Source of the DNA: Erysipelotrichaceae bacterium UBA3379 | GTDB lineage: Bacteria > Bacillota_I > Bacilli_A > Erysipelotrichales > Coprobacillaceae | DNA: 23,957 nt | NCBI GenBank assembly: GCA_002359025.1 | Contig: DEPZ01000003.1 | Location: forward strand, 59,861-83,817 | Direction: 5' to 3' | Part shown: positions 8,312 to 16,225 of the stretch, piece after piece | How the letters are laid out: every line of letters starts with the position of its first letter | Position numbering within the stretch: the first letter of the stretch is position 1 | Position numbers and translations under genes: made by a program | The notes under the pieces: model-generated | Told to the model about the DNA's origin: nothing | Database searches by the model: none | What the model saw: the letters and a program-made list of their open reading frames with translations, nothing else

Positions 8312-8339
8312 GAGCCCTAAGGAAGAACCCTTAGGACTC
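8312..8339 (-). terminator. Intercistronic hairpin between malE and malF
   Basis: GAGCCCTAAGG at 8312-8322 pairs with CCTTAGGACTC at 8329-8339 over 10 of 11 positions, loop six bases. On the minus strand it is followed by only four T and then by the malF ribosome binding site. This suggests a partial terminator or an RNA end-stabilising structure that lets malE mRNA exceed malFG mRNA, a known pattern for binding-protein genes. Confidence 0.65.
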
Positions 8340-8346
8340 ATAACAA

Positions 8347-9573
8347 TTAATTTTGAGAGTTCAATTGTTTCACATAGCTGTCTAGTTTTTCTTTTGCATT
8401 GGCTTTTGTGATATCTTTATTAATAAGTGCTTTTCCAAAGACATCAGCTGCTTCCCAATATGGTGCCATTTCAGCCAAAGTTGGTTGAATAATTGAAGTA
8501 TTATCAACTGTATCATTTTGTGCTTGAATCAAGACATCTTTAGCAATTGTTTCATCTTGTAATAATTGAGTATTACATGGAATAACGCTTCTTAATTCAT
8601 AATGTTTTCTTTGCGCTTCTTCACTTCCCAAATATTTAGCAAGAGCAACAGCAACTTCTTGATCTTTTGCATTTGGATTGACACCTACAGCTTTAGATCC
8701 AGCAAATGATTTCATTTGCACATCTTGTCCACCAATATGAGCAGTTGGTAATTGTGCAGCTCCAAAATTGTCTCCTAAGATTTTCTTCACTTCAGCATAA
8801 TCCCAGCTTCCTGAAAAATATGCTTTCACTTTACCAGATCTTAAATGAGCTAATCCAGCACCATCAGCATCATTTACAAAATTTGGATTTGCAACAAGAT
8901 CCACCATATATTCAACAGCTGCTAAACCTTTGTCTCCACCAAAATCAATACCTTGAGAAGCATCAGTTCCATCACCGAACATTGTTCCACCATTTGCTAA
9001 GAAGAATGCTCCATTATACCAAGCAGTTGTCATAGGGAAAGCGACTTTTCCTTTTTCTAACATTTTATCTAAGCTCTTAATGTCTTCATCATTAAATACT
9101 GATTTATCATAATACATAAACCATGTATTTGAAGTAAATGGAACACCATAGATATCTCCATCAACTGTTACTGAATTCACCATAGCTTCGCTATTTGTTT
9201 CTTTAATTTCTTTTGCAGTATCTCCACCTAATTTAGCAATTGCATTTGCATCTTTTAATGCACCAATTTGGTCATTTGAAAACAAGTAAACATCAGCAGA
9301 GTTTTTTGGATCTTGTGGAATTGTTGTTCCCACATCTCCTTCACTACATGTTCCATACTTGAATGTAATGTTCCAGTTTTCATGTTCTTTACTAAACTGT
9401 TCACACATCGTTTTTAACCAGTTTCCTTGATTAGAATCTTGGTCCTCAGCAGGGGCCCATACTGTTAGGGTTACATCTTTCTTTTCCTCTGTGGCAGTTT
9501 GTTGCCCACATCCTGTAAGAGGTAACACCATTGCGGCTGCTAAAGTCACAGCCAACATTTTTTTCATTTTCAT
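8347..9573 (-). CDS. malE: Maltodextrin-binding lipoprotein MalE
   Basis: A 408-residue extracellular sugar-binding lipoprotein that delivers ligand to MalFG. From the chosen ATG the signal peptide MKMKKMLAVTLAAAMVLPLT leads to the lipobox LTGC with Cys22. LTVWAPAEDQ (after the lipid anchor), YGVPFTSNTWFMYYDKS and SGSWDYAEVKK are typical of the MalE/CycB group. The ATG at 9571-9573 has AGGAGG at a 6-base spacing (9580-9585); the longer frame from 9588 would start inside the ribosome binding site. It is the first transporter gene, after a 92-base gap from the kinase gene that contains a -10 box and a tandem repeat. The ligand (maltose or maltodextrin) is inferred from similarity and the glgP/malQ neighbours. 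Confidence 0.92.
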   Translation of the reverse strand: MKMKKMLAVTLAAAMVLPLTGCGQQTATEEKKDVTLTVWAPAEDQDSNQGNWLKTMCEQFSKEHENWNITFKYGTCSEGDVGTTIPQDPKNSADVYLFSNDQIGALKDANAIAKLGGDTAKEIKETNSEAMVNSVTVDGDIYGVPFTSNTWFMYYDKSVFNDEDIKSLDKMLEKGKVAFPMTTAWYNGAFFLANGGTMFGDGTDASQGIDFGGDKGLAAVEYMVDLVANPNFVNDADGAGLAHLRSGKVKAYFSGSWDYAEVKKILGDNFGAAQLPTAHIGGQDVQMKSFAGSKAVGVNPNAKDQEVAVALAKYLGSEEAQRKHYELRSVIPCNTQLLQDETIAKDVLIQAQNDTVDNTSIIQPTLAEMAPYWEAADVFGKALINKDITKANAKEKLDSYVKQLNSQN

Positions 9574-9605
9574 TTTATTCCTCCTCAATAATTCTTTATA
9601 TATTC

Positions 9606-9611
9606 ATTATA
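9606..9611 (-). promoter_or_regulatory. -10 box of the malEFG operon
   Basis: Minus-strand TATAAT at 9606-9611 would start transcription near 9599, about 25 bases before the malE ATG. No good -35 hexamer exists at the right spacing; that position is occupied by a tandem repeat, as expected for an activator-dependent promoter. Confidence 0.55.
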
Positions 9612-9613
9612 AG

Positions 9614-9643
9614 TTCATATATGAGGAAGGTATATATAAGGAA
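9614..9643 (-). repeat. Tandem 15-bp repeat at the malE promoter, candidate regulator site
   Basis: On the minus strand TTCCTTATATATACC (9643-9629) is immediately followed by TTCCTCATATATGAA (9628-9614). The units agree at 11 of 15 positions, and at 11 of the first 12. The array ends two bases before the -10 box. AraC-type response regulators often bind direct repeats overlapping the -35 region, and one is encoded just upstream, so this is a plausible binding site. This is inference. Confidence 0.45.
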
Positions 9644-9665
9644 TTTATGATAGATATCAATTTTC

Positions 9666-11366
9666 TTAACCTTTGTAAACTATTTCAGGAATTTTTACAG
9701 TAATGATTGTTCCTTGATTGATAACGCTTTCGATATGCAGTCCATATTCTTGTCCATAGTATAATTGAATACGTTCATGTACATTTTTCATACCATATCC
9801 CTTGGAATTTTGCGATAACATCAAAGCCATTGTTTCTTGATCCATACCAACACCATTATCTTCTATCATAATATAAACAATCCCATCATTTAAAGATGCA
9901 TAAACTTTGATCAATCCACGTCTTGAACCATCTAATAAATCAATACCATGCTTGATACTATTTTCTACGATGGGTTGCAAAATTAAATTTAATGTCTCGC
10001 AAGATAAAATATTTTCATCCACTTCACATTCAAAATCAAATAAATAATCATGCATCATCAATTGAATATCCATATAGGCTTTCATATTATTGATTTCATC
10101 TTTTATCGTACATGTGTTTTTTCCTTTATTTAATGAAGTGCGATAAAAAGATGATAAAGCCAAAGTAATCTTAGAAATATCATTTTCTCCAACTTCTAAT
10201 GCTTTAAAATTAATCATTGATAAAGTATTGTATAAAAAATGAGGATTAATTTGTTGTTGAAGTGCACGCATTTCATATTCTTTTTGAATCAGTTTTTCAA
10301 TGTAGACTTCTTGAATCAAACGGCGTATTCTCATCACCATCTTTTGGAATCCTTCAATCAAACTGCCTATCTCATCTTTATATTCATTTTGTAGATTCAC
10401 TTCTAGTTCCCCTTTTTCAACTCTTTTCATATGATTCATGAGTTGTTCAATACGTCCAACGATAAGACGCGATGTAGAAACCAACGCTATACAAGTTAAA
10501 ATCATAGATAATACAATTGCTATAACAATAATAATTGTTAATAATGTAAGTCTTTTTGTATGTGTCATACTCAAACGATAAAAGCAAATACTCCATCCTG
10601 TTTCTTCGCTTGTATATTGAATAAAATTTTTATTTTCTGTTTTTTCTAATTGAGAAAGTTCTTCTAATGTCATAGACTTTTCTTTTTCATGACGATGTTC
10701 TTCGTATAGAAGAGTCTGATTGTTTTGTAAAACAAAAAGATCATAATCACTAAACTCTCCTAGACTATAGGATTGAAAAATATCTTGATAGTCTATTTCA
10801 ATATATAATATTCCTTCTACACCTTGACGATCTAACATAGGCATTTTTCTTACTGAATATGCTATTTGATTATCTTTATCAACATACCATTGTATTTGTG
10901 ATGAAAGAGATGCCTTTTCATACCATTCTTGATCTTTTATTGTATCTATAGGAGCGATTATTGTATCATGTTTGATATCGTGATTATCTGTATAAATAGT
11001 GATTCTTTTGACATCATTATGAAAGTATTTGATAGAGTTTATAGAAGGATCAATCACTTTTGTTATTTGTTGATATAAGTCATATGTATCTTCGTATTGA
11101 TAAGTAAGGGTATTAGATATGACTTGATTAAAAGATAAATAATCAGATAAACTATTATAAATTTTAATATTATTATCTAGAGATTGTGTTGCTTGAGTGA
11201 CATAGTTTAAAGAGCTCATATATTCTTCTTCTATAATCAAATTTCTTACATGAATATAAAAAACAACTCCTAATATAAAAAAAGGTAAAAAGCCGATACA
11301 TAAATAAATCAGCATCAGCTTATATCGCATCTTCATATTTCCCAAAATAATCTTTATTTTTTTCAT
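9666..11366 (-). CDS. YesM/LytS-type sensor histidine kinase
   Basis: A 566-residue membrane kinase. Segments: first membrane helix about 15-38, an extracellular sensor region of about 230 residues, second helix about 270-295, a HAMP linker, then the His_kinase domain with phospho-acceptor H376 in QQINPHFLYN, and a C-terminal ATP-binding domain (N-box QPIVENSIKHG, G boxes DNGVGM and KGYGMKNV). This is the architecture of YesM-like sensors that control carbohydrate transport. The start at 11366 is one base after the regulator stop, with AAGGTGA just upstream; an in-frame ATG at 11444 would lie inside the regulator gene and is rejected. It is transcribed after its partner regulator and just before malE. 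The signal is unknown, probably an oligosaccharide or a loaded binding protein. Confidence 0.93.
   Translation of the reverse strand: MKKIKIILGNMKMRYKLMLIYLCIGFLPFFILGVVFYIHVRNLIIEEEYMSSLNYVTQATQSLDNNIKIYNSLSDYLSFNQVISNTLTYQYEDTYDLYQQITKVIDPSINSIKYFHNDVKRITIYTDNHDIKHDTIIAPIDTIKDQEWYEKASLSSQIQWYVDKDNQIAYSVRKMPMLDRQGVEGILYIEIDYQDIFQSYSLGEFSDYDLFVLQNNQTLLYEEHRHEKEKSMTLEELSQLEKTENKNFIQYTSEETGWSICFYRLSMTHTKRLTLLTIIIVIAIVLSMILTCIALVSTSRLIVGRIEQLMNHMKRVEKGELEVNLQNEYKDEIGSLIEGFQKMVMRIRRLIQEVYIEKLIQKEYEMRALQQQINPHFLYNTLSMINFKALEVGENDISKITLALSSFYRTSLNKGKNTCTIKDEINNMKAYMDIQLMMHDYLFDFECEVDENILSCETLNLILQPIVENSIKHGIDLLDGSRRGLIKVYASLNDGIVYIMIEDNGVGMDQETMALMLSQNSKGYGMKNVHERIQLYYGQEYGLHIESVINQGTIITVKIPEIVYKG
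9719..9732 (-). promoter_or_regulatory. cre-like CcpA site in the 3' end of the kinase gene
   Basis: The minus strand reads CGAAAGCGTTATCA, which differs from the common cre form TGAAAGCGTTATCA only at the first base. It lies in the last codons of the histidine kinase, about 110-120 bases upstream of the predicted malE start point. Catabolite control of a maltodextrin operon would be expected, but the site is inside coding sequence and may be chance. Confidence 0.4.
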
Positions 11367-11367
11367 G

Positions 11368-12873
11368 CTATTCACCTTGACTTCTAAATTTCTGTGGGCT
11401 AATTCCAAAATATTCTCTAAAACTTTGACAGAAATATGAAACATTCTGATATCCTACCGCAACAGATATCGTCACAATCTTTTCATAAGAATTTTCTAAC
11501 ATATCTTTTGCTTTTTCCATTCTGACTCTTTTAATAAATTTACTGAGATTTTCACCTGTTTCCTTTTTAAAAATATGACTTAAATAACTTGGTGCTAGGC
11601 ATACATAATCAGCTAACTGATCAACACTTAAATCTAAATTATAATAACTATAAATATATTTCTTTACAGCTTCTATTTCCTTATGGACAAAGTTTTCCTG
11701 TCGATTATAAACCTGTTCTAATTCATCTATCAATTCCAATAATATTGTAAAAAGAGCTTTTGTTTGATGACAGTGATAGAAGCGTGAAAGTTGTAAATCG
11801 ACATCATATTGGCTTGTTTTCACCAATATTTGATGTATATTTTTTAAAAGAGAACTTAATAAAAACTTTAAATAGTCAATGGAATAATTTTCATTTTGGC
11901 AATATATTTCTTGTAAAAGATAGAAATCATTTTTGAATGCATTCATATCTTTTAGTTTTATGCTCTGATCCATCCGTGATATAATTTCTTCTACATTTTT
12001 CGTTTCTATATTCTTTAATATATCATCATGTTTATAAAGTTGAATCTGTGGATGAAGATAGCGACTTTCCATTAAATCCTCTAACATTAATTCGATTTCA
12101 TAGATTTGAGAAATGTCTTCTATTCTTTTAGATATTGCTATATAACATCTACGATTATAGATAATCGATATATTTTGGATAATCTGCTTTGCGATAACTT
12201 GTAGTTTGTTTTCATGATCTTCATGAAAGAATAGAAGGCTTTGTTGTAGGTTTAAGTTCAAGTAATCATACTCTATTGGAATAACTTTATTTAATTGATC
12301 AACAATATCAAATGTTTCACCAAAAAAGTTATGTGAAAATTCTAATAAAAAGATTCTTCTATAAGGTTGAATAAAATCCTTAAGCGAATGGTTAAGTTTC
12401 TTTTCTATTTGATGTAAAGAACTCCCATTAACCAAAGAATAAAGAATATGTTCCTTAAGTAAAAACATATGTCTTTGCATATTTTGTAATTGTTTTTGCT
12501 CAGTAATATAATCTTGAACAATACTTTCCATAGACATCATAAATTCACTTGGATCAATAGGTTTTAAAATATATTCAGAAACACCCATTTTCATAGCGCT
12601 TTTTGCATATTCAAAATCACTATACCCACTTAATATAACAATCTTAATATGCAAGTTTAGTTTTTTGACTTCCCTAATTAAGTCAATACCATCCATAAAA
12701 GGCATTTTTATATCTGTTAATAAAAATTGTATATCATGATTTTTTATATAATCTAATGCCATTTTTCCATTATGAGCTTCTGCAATCTCAAAATCTATAG
12801 AAGACTTTCTTAGCAAAAACGAGATGCCATCTCTTCCAATTTTTTCATCGTCTACTACCAAAACTCGATACAT
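11368..12873 (-). CDS. YesN-type response regulator with AraC DNA-binding domain
   Basis: A 501-residue cytoplasmic transcription regulator. The receiver domain (about 1-120) has the acidic pair D8/D9, phospho-acceptor D54 in LLTDIKMP, S82 in ILSGYSD and K104 in YILKPID. A long middle region of about 270 residues has no clear motif. The C-terminal AraC-type domain (about 400-500) has both helix-turn-helix segments: LSVDQLADYVCLAPSYLSHI and ISVAVGYQNVSYFCQSFREY. This is the usual YesN layout. It is encoded directly before its partner kinase. Likely targets are the adjacent malE promoter and possibly malK and glgP. The start at 12873 follows a GGGGAAGAG sequence, a moderate ribosome binding site. 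Confidence 0.94.
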   Translation of the reverse strand: MYRVLVVDDEKIGRDGISFLLRKSSIDFEIAEAHNGKMALDYIKNHDIQFLLTDIKMPFMDGIDLIREVKKLNLHIKIVILSGYSDFEYAKSAMKMGVSEYILKPIDPSEFMMSMESIVQDYITEQKQLQNMQRHMFLLKEHILYSLVNGSSLHQIEKKLNHSLKDFIQPYRRIFLLEFSHNFFGETFDIVDQLNKVIPIEYDYLNLNLQQSLLFFHEDHENKLQVIAKQIIQNISIIYNRRCYIAISKRIEDISQIYEIELMLEDLMESRYLHPQIQLYKHDDILKNIETKNVEEIISRMDQSIKLKDMNAFKNDFYLLQEIYCQNENYSIDYLKFLLSSLLKNIHQILVKTSQYDVDLQLSRFYHCHQTKALFTILLELIDELEQVYNRQENFVHKEIEAVKKYIYSYYNLDLSVDQLADYVCLAPSYLSHIFKKETGENLSKFIKRVRMEKAKDMLENSYEKIVTISVAVGYQNVSYFCQSFREYFGISPQKFRSQGE

Positions 12874-12887
12874 ATCTCTTCCCCACT

Positions 12888-13358
12888 TTAAACAATATTG
12901 ATTTTACTTCCATGTCGTTGTTTAAATGCATTTAATAATTCTTCGTTTGCTTGAATACAAATACATAATTCTTTATTTTGTGTTTGAATAATCAAAGAGT
13001 ATATATCTTGATTATCCATACAATATCTCTTTGTTTTTATTTTTCTTTGTATATCTTGATTTGTTAATAATTTCAATCTTGTTAAATCAATCGTACATAG
13101 TTTTTTTCTTTTACATTTATGAATAATCTTATAGATACAAAGTTCATCATTATATAAAATATACTCATATTCCAAGTCCATATGTCTATGATAATAATAC
13201 GATATAACCATCATCAAAAAACTTATAGACATAAATATTGGAAAAAACACACTATAAATTAATAATAATACTGATAATGCTATAAAGATATTTCTTATTA
13301 TCTTTTTATAAATAGGTACCAAAATATCAAAGCTATACTCTACATATACATCATTCAT
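12888..13358 (-). CDS. Small two-helix membrane protein, possibly DUF6106-like
   Basis: A 156-residue protein with a short N-terminal segment starting MNDVYVEYSF, two membrane helices (about 22-38 and 41-57) and a cytoplasmic C-terminal region of about 100 residues rich in Lys, Ile and Cys. The opening resembles small DUF6106-type membrane proteins of clostridia, but I cannot confirm this. I chose the ATG at 13358 because GGTGAT lies 4 bases upstream; the first in-frame ATG at 13370 has no site. It is the first gene of the transcript that continues, after 14 bases, into the response regulator, so it may modulate the sensor system. No catalytic motif is visible. Confidence 0.72.
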   Translation of the reverse strand: MNDVYVEYSFDILVPIYKKIIRNIFIALSVLLLIYSVFFPIFMSISFLMMVISYYYHRHMDLEYEYILYNDELCIYKIIHKCKRKKLCTIDLTRLKLLTNQDIQRKIKTKRYCMDNQDIYSLIIQTQNKELCICIQANEELLNAFKQRHGSKINIV

Positions 13359-13433
13359 GTTTATCACCATACTCTATTTTAAAACATAATGATAAGAAAA
13401 ACATGTTGTTTTTTTTAGATTCATATCAATTTT

Positions 13434-13439
13434 ATTATA
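13434..13439 (-). promoter_or_regulatory. Candidate -10 box for the regulator operon
   Basis: Minus-strand TATAAT at 13434-13439, with a poor -35 (TTTTTG) at 17 bases. The start point would be near 13427, leaving a leader of about 70 bases. This 190-base divergent region also carries the malK promoter and is otherwise simple AT-rich sequence. Confidence 0.4.
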
Positions 13440-13518
13440 TTGGTTATATTTTCATACAAAAAACATAAATTTTCAATATCTTTCATAAAATATCTATATT
13501 TTTTTCATAATTTTAGCA

Positions 13519-13527
13519 TGTTAGAAT
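13519..13527 (+). promoter_or_regulatory. Extended -10 promoter of malK
   Basis: TG-T-TAGAAT at 13519-13527 is an extended -10 element. The -35 position is a T-run without a recognisable hexamer. The predicted start point is close to the ribosome binding site AAGGAGG at 13535-13541, so the leader would be very short (about 16 bases). Confidence 0.4.
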
Positions 13528-13549
13528 GAAACACAAGGAGGAAATAGAT

Positions 13550-14659
13550 ATGGCAAATTTAGTGTTAAAAAATATAAACAAAATATATCCTAATGGTTTT
13601 CATGCAGTCAAGGATTTTCAAATTGATATCGAAGATAAAGAATTTATTATCTTTGTAGGACCTTCAGGATGTGGAAAATCTACAGTTTTAAGAATGATTG
13701 CTGGTTTAGAAGATATCAGTTCTGGTGAGCTTTATATTGGAGATAAATTATGTAATGATGTCGAACCTAAAGATAGAGATATCGCAATGGTTTTTCAAAA
13801 CTATGCTCTCTATCCTCATATGACAGTTGCCGAGAATATTGCTTTTGGACTAAAAATTAGAAAAGTCCCTCAAGAAGAAATTGATCAACTCGTTCAAGAA
13901 GTATCAAAACTACTAGGATTAGAGAAACTTTTAGATAGAAAACCTAAAGCATTATCAGGAGGTCAAAGACAACGTGTTGCAATGGGAAGAGCTATTGTAA
14001 GAAATCCCAAAGTTTTCTTAATGGATGAACCATTAAGTAACCTAGATGCTAAACTAAGAGTTCAAATGCGTGTTGTTATTTCTGAACTTTATCAAAAATT
14101 GCAAACAACTTTTATTTATGTAACACATGATCAAACTGAGGCAATGACACTTGGTACGAGAATTGTTGTTTTAAAAGAAGGTGTTATCCAACAAATCGAT
14201 ACTCCTCAAAATCTTTATAATCACCCTGCTAATTTATTTGTAGCAAGCTTTATAGGTTCACCACAAATGAACTTTATTGAAGCAAAAGTCACAATGTCTA
14301 AACAGGGTGTCTTATTAGAATTTGAAAATGGTATACAAGTTGTTGTAGATGAACATCATGAAAAGAAACTTATCAGCGGAAGATATATAGGTAAAACAAT
14401 TATTGTTGGTATTCGTCCAGAGGATATTTATGATGAGAAAGACTTTATTGAATCCCATCCTGAAACAGCCTTCGAAGCTCATATAGATGTATTTGAAACA
14501 TTAGGAGCAGAAGTTTATCTATATTTCAATTTTGCTAATCAAAAAGTCACTGCAAGAGTGAGTCCTAAAACTGCTGCTAAACAAGGACAAACACTACAAC
14601 TTGCTTTTGATAAAGAAGCACTTCACTTATTTGACAAAGAAACAGAATTGCGTATATAA
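13550..14659 (+). CDS. malK: Sugar ABC transporter ATPase, MalK/MsmX type
   Basis: A 369-residue ATPase that powers carbohydrate importers. Walker A GPSGCGKST (37-45), Q-loop in VFQNYALYPHMTV, signature LSGGQ (135-139), Walker B VFLMDEP (155-161, catalytic E160), D-loop SNLD, and switch H193 in VTHDQTEA. A C-terminal TOBE/OB-type domain (about 235-369) is that of MalK and MsmX. The start at 13550 has AAGGAGG at an 8-base spacing; the in-frame ATG at 13526 lies in the promoter and is rejected. It is transcribed divergently from the operon encoding MalEFG. A separately transcribed ATPase could, as MsmX does in Bacillus subtilis, serve several sugar importers. Confidence 0.95.
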   Translation: MANLVLKNINKIYPNGFHAVKDFQIDIEDKEFIIFVGPSGCGKSTVLRMIAGLEDISSGELYIGDKLCNDVEPKDRDIAMVFQNYALYPHMTVAENIAFGLKIRKVPQEEIDQLVQEVSKLLGLEKLLDRKPKALSGGQRQRVAMGRAIVRNPKVFLMDEPLSNLDAKLRVQMRVVISELYQKLQTTFIYVTHDQTEAMTLGTRIVVLKEGVIQQIDTPQNLYNHPANLFVASFIGSPQMNFIEAKVTMSKQGVLLEFENGIQVVVDEHHEKKLISGRYIGKTIIVGIRPEDIYDEKDFIESHPETAFEAHIDVFETLGAEVYLYFNFANQKVTARVSPKTAAKQGQTLQLAFDKEALHLFDKETELRI

Positions 14660-14690
14660 AAAATACAGTGTGTACTGTATTTTTTATTTT
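14660..14690 (+). terminator. Intrinsic terminator after malK
   Basis: AAAATACAGT (14660-14669) pairs with ACTGTATTTT (14674-14683) around a GTGT loop and continues into a T-rich tract. It begins at the base after the TAA stop. Confidence 0.85.
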
Positions 14691-14711
14691 AATCACTATA
14701 TTCTATAATAA

Positions 14712-14731
14712 AGCCCCTATGTGTAGGGGCT
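14712..14731 (-). terminator. Hairpin after malQ, probable terminator
   Basis: AGCCCCTA (14712-14719) pairs perfectly with TAGGGGCT (14724-14731), loop TGTG. It is GC-rich for this genome. On the minus strand only TTTATTATA follows, so the U-tract is weak. Its position 20 bases after the malQ stop supports termination of the glgP-malQ transcript. Confidence 0.6.
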
Positions 14732-14752
14732 CATTTCATTGAAAGTATCTTT

Positions 14753-16225
14753 TTATAAACGATTTGTGTTTTTGAGAAGTTTTTGAATACGAGATATTTG
14801 TGAGCGATATGAATCAAGTTCAATTAATTTCCAACACCAATTAGGATCACCTTGAGTTCCTGGAAAGTTTAAACGTGTTGTTTCATCATAATCTAGAATA
14901 TCTTGTAACATAACAATCGCTATTCTTGCCTTACAATCGAATGTTCTTTCTAAGACTTGTTGTGGTATTGTTCCTTGATAATTCCAACGTTTCATAATAT
15001 TTTCGATACGTATTTTTTCATCTTCTCGAAGTGAATCATACCATCCAACTAAAGGAGAGTTATCATGGGTACCACTATAAGCTACACAATGTTCAGGAAT
15101 AGCAAAATCTTCTTTTTCTTCATTTTCACCAAAAGAATATTGAATAATACGCATACCCAGCAAATGATAATGATCACGAAGTTGACCAACTTCTTCACGT
15201 AAATCGCCTAAGTCTTCAACGATTAAATTTAAATCAGGGAGTTGTCTATAAATTGAATCAAAAAAGTCATAACTTGGGCCTAAAATCCATTCACCATTTC
15301 TAGCTGTTTTTTCACCATATGGCACACGCCAATAAGTATCAAACGCTCTAAAATGATCAATTCTTAAAATATCAAATATAGCATTATTCCATTTTAATCG
15401 ATCCACCCAGAATTTATAATCTGTCTTTTTCAAATAATCCCAATCATAAATTGGGTGATTCCACAATTGACCATCATCACTAAAATAATCTGGACTCGCT
15501 CCTGAAATATATTTCGGTGTATAGTCCTCATTAAGTAAAAAGCATTGTCTATGATGATAAACATCACTTGAATCTAATCCTACATAAATTGGCATATCAC
15601 CCATAATAGATATATGATGACGATGAGCATATTCTTTTAGAAGGTAGAATTGTTTAATAAAGATAAATTGGATGAATTTTATATACTCTATCTCATCAGA
15701 TAATTCTGTATAGTCTGGATGATCTTGATCTTGTTTTGACCAAGTTATCCAAAGAGTGTGATTGTTCTTATTATTTAATGCCATAAATTGAGCATAATCA
15801 TCTAGCCAGTAAGCGTGTTTGAGAAATTCATGATATTCATTTAGGAAGATAGGATTGACTTTAAATTGATGATATGCTTTTTGAAGATATTGATGTTTAT
15901 ATTGACGCACTTTATCATATTGAATGTGATGATGTGAATATTCAAGAGGATCAATAGATTCTAATAGTCCCCACTTCAATAAAAGATCCAACGAGATATA
16001 GATTTCATCTCCTGCAAAAGAACTATAAGGTGTATATGGCGAGTTTTCATCACTAGATGGATTTAAAGGAAGGATTTGCCAGATACGAAAACCCGCCTGA
16101 TGTGTGATATCTATAAAATCATATGCACACTGTCCTAAATCACCTATGCCATGGGGTCCAGGTAAACAGGAAATTGGAAGGAGTATTCCCGCTTGTCTAT
16201 GATTTAAGTTTCCAAATGTCTTCAT
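14753..16225 (-). CDS. malQ: 4-alpha-glucanotransferase (amylomaltase, GH77)
   Basis: Transfers alpha-1,4-glucan segments between maltodextrins and releases glucose, so that short chains become substrates for the phosphorylase; about 490 residues, cytoplasmic. Catalytic residues by comparison with the Thermus enzyme: nucleophile D290 in RIDHFRAFD, acid/base E337 in IVEDLG, and D388 in GTHDNSP. The N-terminal RQAGILLPISCLPGPHGIGD is the GH77 hallmark. The start is uncertain: the ATG at 16225 has no clear ribosome binding site, and a GTG at 16249 would add eight residues. Either start lies inside glgP, giving an overlap of at least 29 bases and translation probably coupled to glgP. Confidence 0.93.
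   Translation of the reverse strand: MKTFGNLNHRQAGILLPISCLPGPHGIGDLGQCAYDFIDITHQAGFRIWQILPLNPSSDENSPYTPYSSFAGDEIYISLDLLLKWGLLESIDPLEYSHHHIQYDKVRQYKHQYLQKAYHQFKVNPIFLNEYHEFLKHAYWLDDYAQFMALNNKNNHTLWITWSKQDQDHPDYTELSDEIEYIKFIQFIFIKQFYLLKEYAHRHHISIMGDMPIYVGLDSSDVYHHRQCFLLNEDYTPKYISGASPDYFSDDGQLWNHPIYDWDYLKKTDYKFWVDRLKWNNAIFDILRIDHFRAFDTYWRVPYGEKTARNGEWILGPSYDFFDSIYRQLPDLNLIVEDLGDLREEVGQLRDHYHLLGMRIIQYSFGENEEKEDFAIPEHCVAYSGTHDNSPLVGWYDSLREDEKIRIENIMKRWNYQGTIPQQVLERTFDCKARIAIVMLQDILDYDETTRLNFPGTQGDPNWCWKLIELDSYRSQISRIQKLLKNTNRL

Noticed and set aside
8706..9035. A 109-codon plus-strand open frame, rich in Gln, His and Leu
   Set aside because: It is the antisense shadow of malE, has no ribosome binding site and its composition is what the reverse frame of an AT-rich gene produces.
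13371..13549. Riboswitch or small RNA in the malK divergent region
   Set aside because: No conserved riboswitch core or stable stem was visible; only promoter elements and T-rich sequence.
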